DNA of 64,000 nucleotides from Emticicia agri (GCF_004168285.1 NZ_SEWF01000028.1:1-64000), one strand, 5' to 3'; shown: positions 50,178-59,957, counted from the stretch's first letter. Notes: generated by a model from the sequence alone, not told the origin. Made by a program: numbers and translations.

Positions 50178-51494
50178 TCAAAACCGTATCTGAAAACCCG
50201 TCAAACCATTCTCATTCGTCTTTAAAGAGTACTGAAATCCATGATTGACTAATACCTCACGGATGAGTGTCAGGCCGATGCCTTGTCCGTTTTCTTTGGT
50301 GGTGAAGAAAGGTGAGAAAAGCTGTTGCTCTACTTCCGGCGAGATACCCATGCCATTGTCTACGATTACCAATTGCTTGGGCTTATAAGAAGTCCGGATA
50401 GTGATTACTCCATCAGAAGCAGCATCACGATTGCGTAGTTGACGTATTTCTATTGATTCAATAGCATTTTTGATGATATTGATAACGACCTGCTCTAACT
50501 GATGCAAATCTGCTGAAATCAGAAAAGGCATTTCGGTGAGTTGTACCACCAAGGTAATTCCCGATTGCGTTGCCCTGAATTCCATCAGCCGGATAGCGTT
50601 TCTCATCAATTCATTCAAATCTACTTTTTCAGGGCGAGGTTCAGGCAGACGAACCATATCGGCAAAATTCCGCATGAAATAATTCAGATGGTCGTTCCGC
50701 TGAATGGCTATTTCAAGGGCATACTTTATATCTGATTCATTTTCCTGTAGCTGAATAGTAGTATCTAAAATAGAATTAACCGAGCCTATGGAATTGTTTA
50801 CCTCATGCGCCATCATCCGTATTACCTTGCCGTAGGCTTTCTTTTCAGCGGTCAGAATCTCGGCCGTCAGTTCTTCTATCATTACAAAAAACCTTGGGAA
50901 ACCTCTGTCGATAAAATGCGATTTCTGACACTTATAGGTCTGGATTCCATTCAACGAAATCGTCCTTGATTCACCCGTTTTCAGGGTACCAATGGCTTGT
51001 AGCAGTACTTTGTCAAAATCAAAAATAGATTGCCCTATCAGGTCTTTTGCTTCCATACCCAATATCTCACAAACCTTCGGATTGATATTGGCAATTTTAT
51101 CATCAAAATCAAGAATCAGAATACCCGTAGGAGAGGTTTGTACTAATTTTTCGAGGAAATAATGTTGCTGTTCCTGTTGTGTCCGTTCATGCCTGAGCTG
51201 GTCAACCATACCGTTGTACACATCAATCAGCGTATCCATTTCAATCTTGCCTATTTTCAGAAATTTCACACTGAAATCCTTGTCCCGCATGGCATCGACG
51301 CCCGTCATTAATAATCGGATTGGTGCAATTAAATCATTGTACAACTGCCACCCTATGAAGATAGAGATTAATACAAAAACCTCTGAAACGATAAATATCT
51401 CTTTATTATCCTGAAAAATATAGAAAGAAAGGCCAATCATTACCGAGTGAATGACCACCATAAAAAGTAAAAACTTAGTCCGAATCTTCATCAT
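50178..51494 (-). CDS. NtrY/NtrB-type sensor histidine kinase
   Basis: 438 residues. The start at 51494 (MMKIRTKFLLFMVVIH) overlaps the regulator gene by about 20 bases, so coupling is likely. Two TM helices (about 7-22 and 30-52) enclose almost no periplasmic loop, followed by a HAMP-like segment, a PAS domain (about 110-215, SPTGILILDFDDKIANINPKV), the His box MMAHEVNNSIGS and an HATPase (IVDNGMGISPEVEQQLFSPFFTTK). It should phosphorylate the adjacent sigma-54 activator. The sensed signal is probably membrane-intrinsic or cytoplasmic. Confidence 0.88.
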   Translation of the reverse strand: MMKIRTKFLLFMVVIHSVMIGLSFYIFQDNKEIFIVSEVFVLISIFIGWQLYNDLIAPIRLLMTGVDAMRDKDFSVKFLKIGKIEMDTLIDVYNGMVDQLRHERTQQEQQHYFLEKLVQTSPTGILILDFDDKIANINPKVCEILGMEAKDLIGQSIFDFDKVLLQAIGTLKTGESRTISLNGIQTYKCQKSHFIDRGFPRFFVMIEELTAEILTAEKKAYGKVIRMMAHEVNNSIGSVNSILDTTIQLQENESDIKYALEIAIQRNDHLNYFMRNFADMVRLPEPRPEKVDLNELMRNAIRLMEFRATQSGITLVVQLTEMPFLISADLHQLEQVVINIIKNAIESIEIRQLRNRDAASDGVITIRTSYKPKQLVIVDNGMGISPEVEQQLFSPFFTTKENGQGIGLTLIREVLVNHGFQYSLKTNENGLTGFQIRF

Positions 51495-52848
51495 GCGGGA
51501 TATTATATTTCTCCAATCTACGATATAAAGCACTGCGTGTCAAGCCTAATGCTTTGGCTACCGTCATTACCTTTCCCTTATGAAACTCTAATGCCCTGCG
51601 TATCATCTGCACTTCCATTTCCTCAAGAGTCATGCTACCTACTTCGGGCAAGGCTACCGAGCTTGGTTTGCGTGCTGTTGGTTGCCATTGTGCCTGAAAA
51701 TCGGCTACTTCTAAAGTATCGTGGTTGCTCACTAAAATAGTGCGTTCCACTAAGTTTTTTAACTGACGGATATTCCCCGGTAGCGGCAATTGTTTCAGCC
51801 ACTTCATGGCTTCTTGTGTAACTCGCAGATTCGGACGGTTATAAATTTCACGCAGATTCTGCACAAAGAAATTCACCAGTAATGGAATATCGTTCGGACG
51901 TTTGCGTAGGGGAGGAAGGTGAATCGTAATCAGGTTAATCCGATACAGCAAATCTTCTCTGAAAGCGTTTTTCTGTACGCTTTCTTCCAGATTTTTGTTG
52001 GTAGCACATACTACCCTTACATCAAGGGTTTTGGTACGGCTGCTACCCAGTACCTCATAGGTGCGGTCTTGCAATACCCGTAATAATTTCACCTGACTGC
52101 TCATATCTAAATCACCGATTTCGTCCAGAAAAATTGTGCCTTTATTGGCCATTTCAAAACGCCCCACACGGTCGTAGCGAGCATCTGTAAAGGCTCCCCG
52201 CACGTGTCCGAACATTTCAGATTCAAACAGACTGGTAGAAACTCCCCCCAGATTCACTTTCACAAAGGGCTTCCGGTTACGCTGACTATTCTGGTGAATG
52301 GCCTCGGCAATCAGTTCTTTACCTGTGCCACTCTCCCCCATAATCAGCACCGAAGCATCAGTAGAGGCAACCCTGCCAATGGTTTCTAATATTTTCAGAA
52401 ACTCGGCATCTTCCCCTATCAACTGACTGAAATTATACTGGGCATCTAATTTCTTGCGTGTCAGGGTCAGGGTTTTCTTTTCTGATAAATCTAATATAGT
52501 TCTGATAGATTGCATCAGATGCGCATTTTGCCAGGGTTTATTGATAAAATCGCTTGCACCTAATTTCATACCTTTTACGGCCAAATCAATAGTAGCCCAA
52601 CCGGTAATCAATATCACCGGAATAGCATTATTGATTTTCTTGATTTTGGCTAATAGACTCAGGCCATCATCACCCGACGTATCATTCGAGAAATTCATGT
52701 CAAGAATAACCAAATCAGGCACTTCCAGTTGCAGAAACGCCAAAGCCTCCTGCTGTGAACCCACAGCAACAAACTCAAACCCTTCTTTTTTCATGAGTAA
52801 TGAAAGAGAGGTTCTAACAGCTATGTCATCGTCGATAATAAGAAGCAT
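51475..52848 (-). CDS. NtrC-family sigma-54 activator
   Basis: 457 residues from the ATG at 52848; the open frame to 52896 is repeat sequence. Receiver domain (1-120) with DDD at 6-8 and D50 (LVILDMNF). AAA+ sigma-54 interaction domain about 145-370: GESGTGKEL Walker A, GAFTDA loop (a variant of GAFTGA), FLDEIGDLD Walker B. Fis-type helix-turn-helix about 410-450 (KGKVMTVAKALGLTRSALYRRLEKY). It lies at the end of the efflux operon and overlaps its kinase, so it probably activates the operon's own sigma-54-like promoter. Confidence 0.9.
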   Translation of the reverse strand: MLLIIDDDIAVRTSLSLLMKKEGFEFVAVGSQQEALAFLQLEVPDLVILDMNFSNDTSGDDGLSLLAKIKKINNAIPVILITGWATIDLAVKGMKLGASDFINKPWQNAHLMQSIRTILDLSEKKTLTLTRKKLDAQYNFSQLIGEDAEFLKILETIGRVASTDASVLIMGESGTGKELIAEAIHQNSQRNRKPFVKVNLGGVSTSLFESEMFGHVRGAFTDARYDRVGRFEMANKGTIFLDEIGDLDMSSQVKLLRVLQDRTYEVLGSSRTKTLDVRVVCATNKNLEESVQKNAFREDLLYRINLITIHLPPLRKRPNDIPLLVNFFVQNLREIYNRPNLRVTQEAMKWLKQLPLPGNIRQLKNLVERTILVSNHDTLEVADFQAQWQPTARKPSSVALPEVGSMTLEEMEVQMIRRALEFHKGKVMTVAKALGLTRSALYRRLEKYNIPHDEDSD

Positions 52849-52854
52849 GGAGCA

Positions 52855-53047
52855 TAGGGCATAGGGCATGGGGCAAGGAGCGGTGGGAAAGAGCATAGGG
52901 CGTGGGCAGGTGGCTAAGGGTATGGTAAAGATGGAAATGGAAATAAAGAGTAAATCTTTATACTCTATAATTTTATTTCCTCCTCGCTCAACGCCCTACG
53001 CAAATCACCCTCTGCCCTTTCCCCTCTGCTCCACGCCCCATGCCCAA
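52855..53047. repeat. GGGCATGGGGC palindromic element, left of the four-helix gene
   Basis: A G-rich left arm of degenerate GGGCATAGGGCATGG units and a C-rich right arm inverse to it, with an inner GGAAATAAA/TTTATTTCC stem. It starts just past the start codon of the NtrC-type gene and runs to the stop of the four-helix-bundle gene. Boundaries approximate. The same family recurs at 53466-53663. Confidence 0.75.
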
Positions 53048-53425
53048 TCACCCACGTAATGTTTTCTGGAAATTTGTTATTTTTCTACTTAGCACTTCTA
53101 ATTCTTCAAACAGTTGATTTTTCACCATTTCATCAATGAGATTCCTTCTTAATAGAATGATAAGAATATTGGCACTTTCAAAGCAGGAACGTCGGGCATA
53201 GTTTAAGAACAAAATAAATTCCTTGTCAGAAAAAGAGCCCGCACCCTCGGCAATATTATTCGAAATACTCATACCACAACCCCTTAGCTGTTCTGCAAAA
53301 CGAAAAAGTTTTTTATTTTCCAAAGTATCAGAAATATTACAAAGATGATCTCCGACCTCAATGGCTGATTGCCATATTTCTAAATCTTCAAAACGAAACT
53401 TTCGTTTTATCGAAGCCATAAGCAT
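53048..53425 (-). CDS. Four-helix-bundle protein (23S rRNA IVP / Avd-like family)
   Basis: 125 residues (or 123 from the second ATG). Typical PF05635-type sequence: FRFEDLEIWQSAIEVGDHLCNI, LFRFAEQLRGCGMSISNNIAEGAGSFSDKEFILFLNYARRSCFESANILIILLRR. Relatives are encoded in 23S rRNA intervening sequences or accompany diversity-generating retroelements (Avd); most lie elsewhere with unknown roles. Here neither rRNA nor a reverse transcriptase is nearby. The gene is inserted in an efflux operon between two copies of one palindromic repeat family, which suggests it came in with them. Confidence 0.85.
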   Translation of the reverse strand: MLMASIKRKFRFEDLEIWQSAIEVGDHLCNISDTLENKKLFRFAEQLRGCGMSISNNIAEGAGSFSDKEFILFLNYARRSCFESANILIILLRRNLIDEMVKNQLFEELEVLSRKITNFQKTLRG

Positions 53426-53465
53426 AGAGTGTTAGGTATTTATTTTTACAAATATAGGTAATTTT

Positions 53466-53663
53466 TGCATGGGGCATAGGGTGCGGAGCATGGGGTAATA
53501 ATTAGGGAGTATGGGGTATAGGGTAAAAATCTTGGTTGAACTCTCTAGTATTAGTCCTTATGCCTTGCGCAAAAATTCTCAATACCTCTTACAACCCTCT
53601 ACTCTTACCCCATGCCCTTTGCTCCAAGCCCTTACCCCTCTGCTCCATGCCCTCTGCCCTATG
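53466..53663. repeat. GGGCATGGGGC palindromic element, right of the four-helix gene
   Basis: Left arm with GCATGGGGCATAGGGTGCGG units (from about 53469) and right arm with inverse C-rich units ending ATGCCCTCTGCCCTATGC (to about 53661). Same family and design as 52855-53047. Boundaries approximate. Confidence 0.75.
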
Positions 53664-53668
53664 CAAAA

Positions 53669-54826
53669 TCACTCCTCATGCAACGCAACAGCAGGATAAA
53701 TCTCTGAAGCCTGCTTGCTTGGAAATAAAGCGCACGCAATCACTAATACATAAATAGAGATAATTGCCAGCACAATTCCTACTATATAAACAAAAGCCTC
53801 TAAATCAAAAACATTTAATAATGGGAATTGAATGGCAAAGAATAAGCCTAAAATAATGCCGAAAGTAGTAATAACGGCTGTTTCGCCTACAAAATGCCAC
53901 AAGATATGACCTTTAGTGGCACCAATGGCACGGCGCACGCCGATTTCTTGTTTACGGCGACTAATGGTCTGAAACAATACTCCGAAAAGACCCAATGCCA
54001 CATTGAAAATCAGGAAGCTGCATACAATAAACAATATCAGGATAGGTACCCAGATGATACGATTTTTATTGGCTTTCATATTGTCGAGGTGCTGAATCTC
54101 TACCGACCAGTCTTTGCCTAATTGTACCAGTGCTTTTGATATTTTCATTTCGGTTTCTACCGTAGTGCCGGGTTTTATCCGTACCAACATATCTGATGGC
54201 CAGCCACCGAGAGGTTCTATCATACAACTGGATTCCGGCTGAAAATCATTTTCAAATTTAAAATGACTTACTACCCCTACAACCTGTCTTTTGTCGTCCT
54301 TTTCTCCTATTATTTTACCCAACGCATTTTCATTACCGAATAATTCTTCTTTCATACGCCTCGTGACAATTATAGGTTTGATTTTGTTTACTTTGTCTCC
54401 TTCTGTAAACCAACGACCCTCCGTTAATTTCATTTTCAGTACATCCGGGTAACTTGGGTCAACGCTCATGATTTCGGCGTGAGTTGTATTGCCTTTATAG
54501 GAAATATTGTTATTAGATGAGCTGAAACTATAAGGCATATTACTTGAACTGAACGCAAAGGCTTCAATTTCAGGATAGGTTTTTAGTTTTTGCCTTACCA
54601 AATCACGGTAGATATTTTTAAGGCTGTCGCTATCGGTATTAAAATCTATAAAAACTGCCCAGACGTTTTCGTGGTCAATGCCTGAAGGCTTTGAATAATT
54701 ACGATAGTTATAGAAACTAAGTGTCCAGACTGCAAACAATATCAGAAAGGAAACAAAGATTTCGAGCATCATCAGAAAATTGCTCTTTTTCTTCTTCCAT
54801 ATTAATTTAAAAAGATGTTTAAACAT
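53669..54826 (-). CDS. MacB-type ABC transporter permease, second
   Basis: 385 residues. One N-terminal TM helix (about 17-40), a periplasmic MacB_PCD domain (about 45-250), then three TM helices in the FtsX domain (about 255-380), with the RRKQEIGVRRAIGATKGHILW loop between TM2 and TM3 that couples to the ATPase. No ATPase domain is fused. It pairs with the other permease (gap 39 bases) and the separate ATPase to form a heterodimeric MacB-like mechanotransmission transporter. Confidence 0.85.
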   Translation of the reverse strand: MFKHLFKLIWKKKKSNFLMMLEIFVSFLILFAVWTLSFYNYRNYSKPSGIDHENVWAVFIDFNTDSDSLKNIYRDLVRQKLKTYPEIEAFAFSSSNMPYSFSSSNNNISYKGNTTHAEIMSVDPSYPDVLKMKLTEGRWFTEGDKVNKIKPIIVTRRMKEELFGNENALGKIIGEKDDKRQVVGVVSHFKFENDFQPESSCMIEPLGGWPSDMLVRIKPGTTVETEMKISKALVQLGKDWSVEIQHLDNMKANKNRIIWVPILILFIVCSFLIFNVALGLFGVLFQTISRRKQEIGVRRAIGATKGHILWHFVGETAVITTFGIILGLFFAIQFPLLNVFDLEAFVYIVGIVLAIISIYVLVIACALFPSKQASEIYPAVALHEE

Positions 54827-54865
54827 AGTTGTAATGATTTTAAATGTAATTGATTGAATCTTCGC

Positions 54866-56119
54866 CTATTCGCCCCCTCTCAATGCTGTAACCACTTGCA
54901 AACGAGACATACGCCATGCCGGATAAACCCCAGACAATAGCCCGAATACCAGGCTTACTAAGATAGCTACTACAAAAACCTTCCAGTTGATGGTCAAATC
55001 GGCGTAGTTAATCATGCCACTGGTATTGATAAAATAGATAACACCTACCGAGAGAATCAACGCAATGACCCCACCAATCAGCGTGAGAATGATATTTTCG
55101 GTAATAAACTGATAGGTAAGTACTTTTGATGAAGCCCCGAATGCCTTACGGATACCAATTTCAGAAGCCCGCTCCATGATACGGCTGATATTGACATTGA
55201 CTAAATTAATGGCAGGTAACGACATGAAAAGCAAAGCGAAGCCTATCAATGCCATGTATAGATATTGCTTTTTGGTGTCGCCGTCTGAATGTGTAAACTG
55301 ACTTAAAAATGAACCGACATAAGTATCGGCAGTAGAGGCTATCTTATTTGGTTTGAACCACTTTTCTTCACTACCGATAGGTACTTTGCTCATAATTGAC
55401 TGAAACTCGGCCTTGATTTTCGGAAAATCACCGCTGCTTTTAGCTAATAAGAAAACCAGGTAATTGCCGTTCAGGTCTTTCTTGGTCTGGTCTCTTTTGG
55501 CCGTATTATAAGGCAGATAAACATCTGAAGCCACATAAATACGGGTAACAGGACAGCCCCGCACAACCCCGATAATACGGTAGTTCACATTGTCAAGCTC
55601 CATGGTTTTTCCTACTGCCGATACCCCCTTACCGAAGTATTTATCACGGGTGTCGTCGTTAATAACCATTACATAATCATTATTATCAATATTCTGTTTG
55701 GTAAATGGTTTACCCTCTATAAAATCAAAACTGGTAATGTCCCAGAAATTGCCATCTGTATATTTATACATCAACTTTACCTTATTCTGATTGGCATAGG
55801 CATTAATCGTGTTCGGGTACGAAGCAAAGCCAATCATTTCAGGTGTTGTCATCTTCAGTACATAATTCTGAATGAAGTACATACTCACGGGGCCGCTTCT
55901 GCTCCCATTTTGAGTGGTGTCTTGCTGCAACATTTTTTCGATGTACAAAGACCTGTCCCTGTTAAGCTCAGGATAGCCAGCCGAAACAAGGTGGTCGAGA
56001 AAAGAAGTAATGACTACCAGCACCAATAAGGTGAAACTAATGCCGAACAGACTGATAAACGTGAAGAACTTTCTACGTTTCAGTACGGCGAATGTTATTT
56101 TTAGATAATTCTTTAACAT
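54866..56119 (-). CDS. MacB-type ABC transporter permease, first
   Basis: 417 residues of the same architecture: TM1 about 14-36, periplasmic MacB_PCD about 40-285, then TM2-TM4 with the ISRIMERASEIGIRKAFGASSKVL coupling loop and the C-terminal SGVYPAWRMSRLQVVTALRGGE. Together with its paralogue it drives substrate from the periplasm into a TolC channel rather than across the inner membrane. The gap to the ATPase gene holds an AGTGAATG-type repeat. Confidence 0.85.
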   Translation of the reverse strand: MLKNYLKITFAVLKRRKFFTFISLFGISFTLLVLVVITSFLDHLVSAGYPELNRDRSLYIEKMLQQDTTQNGSRSGPVSMYFIQNYVLKMTTPEMIGFASYPNTINAYANQNKVKLMYKYTDGNFWDITSFDFIEGKPFTKQNIDNNDYVMVINDDTRDKYFGKGVSAVGKTMELDNVNYRIIGVVRGCPVTRIYVASDVYLPYNTAKRDQTKKDLNGNYLVFLLAKSSGDFPKIKAEFQSIMSKVPIGSEEKWFKPNKIASTADTYVGSFLSQFTHSDGDTKKQYLYMALIGFALLFMSLPAINLVNVNISRIMERASEIGIRKAFGASSKVLTYQFITENIILTLIGGVIALILSVGVIYFINTSGMINYADLTINWKVFVVAILVSLVFGLLSGVYPAWRMSRLQVVTALRGGE

Positions 56120-56330
56120 AAGAATTTATTGATTGAGCGAATGAGTGAATGAGTGAATGAGTGATTATTTTTTAGTTAGTGACTGAGCAAATGCCGACTG
56201 GTAAATAAGTGATTGTTTTTAATTTAGTGAATTATTGTGAAACATAGTGCCTAATCATGTCCATAGTGACCATTTTTTAAAATGCTATTATTAATCACTA
56301 AATCACACATTCACACAATCACTAAATTCC
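56120..56330. repeat. AGTGAATG repeat element in the efflux operon (permease/ATPase gap)
   Basis: Left arm near 56120-56165 holds GAATGAGTGAATGAGTGAAT-type tandem units. The right arm near 56288-56328 is inverse (AATCACTAAATCACACATTC). It fills the whole gap between the two genes. Confidence 0.65.
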
Positions 56331-56996
56331 TCACATAACCTGCGTTCCGTCAAATAGCCTTACCAGACGATTGGTCTTTTTTGCCATATTTTCGTCGTGC
56401 GTTACCATCACAATGGTAGTACCATCATTCTTGTTGAGGTTGATGAGTATATCCATAATTTCATTACCCATCGCACTGTCAAGGTTTCCGGTAGGCTCAT
56501 CGGCTAAGATAATTTCCGGACGACCTACAATGGCACGGGCAATGGCTACCCGTTGTTTTTGTCCGCCCGATAATTGGGTAGGGTAGTGTTTCATCCGATT
56601 GCTCAACCCTACTTTTTGCAGAGCTTCAGTGGCCAGTTGCGTACGTTCACTTGCCGACGACGACCGATACAGCAACGGTAACTCTACGTTATCAAGCACG
56701 GGCAAATCATTAATGAGGTGGTAGCTCTGGAAAATAAACCCTAACTTCTGATTGCGGAAATGCGCCAGTTTTTTGTCAGAAAAACCACTAATAGTCTCAT
56801 TATCTACGGTTATTTCTCCTTTAGAGGGTTCATCTAACAAACCCATAATGTTGAGCAGTGTACTTTTTCCACAGCCCGATGGCCCCATGATAGAGAGAAA
56901 TTCTCCTTTTCCTACTTCAAGGTTAATCTCGTTCAGGGCAAGGGTTTCGATAGTACTGGTACGATAAACTTTTTCGATGTTCTTTAACTTAATCAT
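56331..56996 (-). CDS. MacB/LolD-type ABC transporter ATPase
   Basis: 221 residues. Walker [11 protein letters not shown]-loop [11 protein letters not shown], signature LSGGQKQR, Walker [14 protein letters not shown] and H-loop [14 protein letters not shown], all intact and typical of the LolD/FtsE/MacB subfamily. It powers the two FtsX-type permeases encoded downstream. Confidence 0.93.
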   Translation of the reverse strand: MIKLKNIEKVYRTSTIETLALNEINLEVGKGEFLSIMGPSGCGKSTLLNIMGLLDEPSKGEITVDNETISGFSDKKLAHFRNQKLGFIFQSYHLINDLPVLDNVELPLLYRSSSASERTQLATEALQKVGLSNRMKHYPTQLSGGQKQRVAIARAIVGRPEIILADEPTGNLDSAMGNEIMDILINLNKNDGTTIVMVTHDENMAKKTNRLVRLFDGTQVM

Positions 56997-57035
56997 AATT
57001 AACTGCGAATTAGTGAATGGGTAAATATGTTAATG

Positions 57036-57157
57036 GCGAATTAGCGAATGGTGAATTAGTGAATAATTTAATGATTAATTAGCGAATGATGATAGTGAAT
57101 AAGGTCATGTTAAATTGTAGCAATTATTTATTCGCTAATTCACCATTCGCTAATTCG
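57036..57157. repeat. CGAATTAGCGAATGG inverted element in the efflux operon (ATPase/TolC gap)
   Basis: Arms 57037-57066 and 57128-57157 match over 30 bases with one mismatch. The units (GAATTAGCGAATGGTG) belong to the AGTGAATG family. Confidence 0.8.
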
Positions 57158-57160
57158 TTA

Positions 57161-58618
57161 TTATTCCACCGCTATTTTCCGGTTCTTTTCAAAATCATAA
57201 AGCGTCAGATACCGTAATTCATAGTGTGTTTTCCAGTAATCCTGTAAGGCATTGATGTAATCACGTTTGGCCTGGTCTTTTTCCTGAAAAGCGATACTTA
57301 AATCCGTGATACTCAGGTTGCCTAATACATAGCGGTCTTGCGCAATCTGGTATTTTTCAGAAGCAATACTATCGGCCTGAGCGGTCAGACTTAACTGATT
57401 ACGCAACATTTCTAAAAGCGTAACCTGCGTATAAATTTCCTGCCTGAAAGTCTGTTTAGCTTGTTCAACTGTATATTCTGTCAGTTTTTTTTGCGCCTCG
57501 GCAGTTTTAGTTCTTGATTTCGAGCGTCCCCAGTCCAGAATCGGAATATCTAACTGCAATTGCACCGACTCCTGACTTTGAGGTTTCTGATACAATTCCG
57601 GTATCGTCAAGCCTCTGTTCGAGAAGCCTAAAGTAGCTGTCAAAGTCATATTCAGCCCGTTATCACCGATGGCTTTGGCTACTGCACGGTCAGCCTCTAA
57701 AATCAGGCGGCGGAACGAAATAGCATCTGAACGATTCTCAAAGGCTTCCTGTAAGGCTACCTGATTTGAGATAGGAAAAGTAGAAATATCTGCCGGAATC
57801 AATAATTCTAATCGGGTATCTGTCTGCAAACCAATATAGGCTTTCAGGTTCAGCGTGGCAATCTCTAAATCCCGTTTGGCAGTAGCAATAGCCTTTTGTG
57901 CTTTCAACGATTCCAATTGCAATTGCAGAATTTCGTTACGGGTTGTTTTACCGATGTCGTATTTTTCGTTGGCTATCTTTACAATGGTCTGCGTATTGGC
58001 TAAGTTGGTTTCAGCAATCTGCAGATTCACCTGTGCCAATAGCAGATTAAAAAAATACTCAGTGGATTTAACTGCAATTTTTTCCAGCGACTCAATGAAT
58101 ACCTGACGGCTTTCGTCATATTTCAAAGGCTCAATCTTTTTATCCCATTTCATGGGATTGAATCTGAAAAATGGTTGAGAGTATCCCACCGCAAAAGGTG
58201 TACTATTGTAAAGGGTATTCTTGCGGGCAAAATCGTCAAAACGTTGCAATTCTGTAGTGGCATAAATTTGTCCTCCGGTTTGCATCACCGATTGGCTCAA
58301 AGATAGGTTCAGTGATGAATTATTATAGCGAACAGGCTGAAACTGAATGGTACCATCAGGCTGAACCACTTCGATAAACGAACGGGTAAAAGCCGGGAGA
58401 TTTCCATTCAAAGTCAGTTGTGGTTTATAGTTCGACTGAAATGTGCGCCACTCCCAGTATTTGGTTTCTTTGGTAGTAGATGCCTGCCGAGCCGCAATAG
58501 ACTGCCCTTTAGCCATTTCTACCACTTCAGGCAGGGATAGTCTTGTTACACCCTGTGCCTGCGAAGTATAGGTATGGGTGAGCAGATAAATGAGTATAAT
58601 GTAAATGAGCTGTTTCAT
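57161..58618 (-). CDS. TolC-like outer-membrane efflux protein
   Basis: 485 residues. Signal peptide 1-21 (ending SQAQ). Two outer-membrane-efflux (OEP) halves with long coiled-coil helices: LANTQTIVKIANEKYDIGKTTRNEILQLQLESLKAQKAIATAKRDLEIA in the first and KYQIAQDRYVLGNLSITDLSIAFQEKDQAKRDYINALQDYW in the second. It forms the trimeric outer-membrane channel of the efflux machine encoded by the operon. Upstream gap of 59 bases holds a short AGTGAATG-type repeat. Confidence 0.88.
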   Translation of the reverse strand: MKQLIYIILIYLLTHTYTSQAQGVTRLSLPEVVEMAKGQSIAARQASTTKETKYWEWRTFQSNYKPQLTLNGNLPAFTRSFIEVVQPDGTIQFQPVRYNNSSLNLSLSQSVMQTGGQIYATTELQRFDDFARKNTLYNSTPFAVGYSQPFFRFNPMKWDKKIEPLKYDESRQVFIESLEKIAVKSTEYFFNLLLAQVNLQIAETNLANTQTIVKIANEKYDIGKTTRNEILQLQLESLKAQKAIATAKRDLEIATLNLKAYIGLQTDTRLELLIPADISTFPISNQVALQEAFENRSDAISFRRLILEADRAVAKAIGDNGLNMTLTATLGFSNRGLTIPELYQKPQSQESVQLQLDIPILDWGRSKSRTKTAEAQKKLTEYTVEQAKQTFRQEIYTQVTLLEMLRNQLSLTAQADSIASEKYQIAQDRYVLGNLSITDLSIAFQEKDQAKRDYINALQDYWKTHYELRYLTLYDFEKNRKIAVE

Positions 58619-58620
58619 AA

Positions 58621-58677
58621 TAATTGCGAATGGTGAATAACGAATTAGTGAATAAGGAATAGTGAATTAGGCGTTCA
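58621..58677. repeat. AGTGAATG-type repeat between TolC and adaptor genes
   Basis: TTGCGAATGGTGAATAACGA and following units, a single-arm relative of the 57036-57157 element. Confidence 0.55.
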
Positions 58678-59925
58678 TTACTTAATCTCTAATTCTTTGG
58701 TGTTTTTGTATTCGCTCAAATCCGAAATAATCACTGTTTCTCCGGGTTTCACTCCGTCTATGATTTCCACATAATCAAAGTTGGCAAGTCCTACTTTTAC
58801 CGTTCGTTTTTCAGCTTTACCGTCTTTTCTCAGTACAAAAATTTCTTGTACCGAACCACCTTTAAACGCAGGTCCATTGGCTACACGCACCACATTCTGC
58901 TGGGCGGCTGTTATCAGAAAAACCTCAACTTTCAGCTTTGGGCGAAGCAAATCGGTGCTTTTACTATCTAATGCCACATCAAAACTCAGGATATTGTTTT
59001 GTACTGATGGCTGAATATTCGTCAGACTCCCACGCAATTGCGTATCGTTGATACGGATAATCACAGGCATTCCGATTTTTACCTGATTGGCATAATTATC
59101 AGAGATAGAACCGATTATTTTAAAACTCCCAAGGTCGGCCAAACGAGCAAGAATTTCACCCTCCGATACCTTAGACCCCAGATTTTTGTTTACATAGGTG
59201 AGCACACCCGGACGTGTGGCAATGATATTGGCCTTTTGCAATTTGCTCTGATACTCCATCAGTTGTTTCTCCTGAATCTGAGCCGATAATTCAGAGTCTT
59301 TAATATCAGCACGCATGGTTTGTTGCTTGATTCTAATGTCGTTTTCCAACTGTTTTTTCTCTAATTCAGCTATACGCAGGTTCATTTCTGCGGTTTCAAT
59401 GGCCTCACGGGTACCACCTCCGGCTTTTTGCAGGCGTTTGGCATTTTCAACATCAGCTTTCAGGCTCGTGATTTTCATGGCCTTGATAGAGTCGTCTATT
59501 TTCAGGTCATAAAAACTTTTGTCTAAATCAAGGCGCAGTTTCACCACTTTGTTTTTCTTGAGTTCTACCTCATCTTTTTCTTTGTCGAAAGTCAGTTGGG
59601 TAGTTTCTTTGTCCAGTTCCAAAATTTTCTCTCCGGCTTTTACCTGTGTTCCGGCATCTAATACTACCTGCTGAATCACGGCCGTAATAGGGCTGGTAAT
59701 TACCTGTTCAAACTCGGGTTGCACTTCGCCTGAGGCCGTTAGTGTATTTTCTACGGCTCCCATTTCGGCAACAGCTGTTCTGATTTCTGCCCTGGTAATA
59801 GAAGAAGAGAGTGTATTTCTGAGCCACCATACAATCAGTATGATAACCACAAGTGCCACTATACCTATCAACCAGTTTTTACTTTTCTGTTTTCGGACCT
59901 CCTGTATCGAGATTTCTTTGTCCAT
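58678..59925 (-). CDS. MacA/HlyD-type periplasmic adaptor
   Basis: 415 residues. N-terminal TM helix about 17-36, a biotinyl-lipoyl-like domain (TLTASGEVQPEFEQVITSPITAVIQQVVLDAGTQVKAGEKIL, about 55-100), a long coiled-coil hairpin (about 110-220), then barrel and membrane-proximal domains (ATRPGVLTYVNKNLGSKVSEGEIL). It links the inner-membrane MacB-like transporter to TolC. First gene of the operon. Confidence 0.9.
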   Translation of the reverse strand: MDKEISIQEVRKQKSKNWLIGIVALVVIILIVWWLRNTLSSSITRAEIRTAVAEMGAVENTLTASGEVQPEFEQVITSPITAVIQQVVLDAGTQVKAGEKILELDKETTQLTFDKEKDEVELKKNKVVKLRLDLDKSFYDLKIDDSIKAMKITSLKADVENAKRLQKAGGGTREAIETAEMNLRIAELEKKQLENDIRIKQQTMRADIKDSELSAQIQEKQLMEYQSKLQKANIIATRPGVLTYVNKNLGSKVSEGEILARLADLGSFKIIGSISDNYANQVKIGMPVIIRINDTQLRGSLTNIQPSVQNNILSFDVALDSKSTDLLRPKLKVEVFLITAAQQNVVRVANGPAFKGGSVQEIFVLRKDGKAEKRTVKVGLANFDYVEIIDGVKPGETVIISDLSEYKNTKELEIK

Positions 59926-59957
59926 AGCTTTTTTATAATTTTGTATATTGTTTTTAT

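Noticed and set aside
53048-53425. Diversity-generating retroelement suggested by the Avd-like protein
   Set aside because: No reverse transcriptase, template repeat or variable-protein gene is present in the window.
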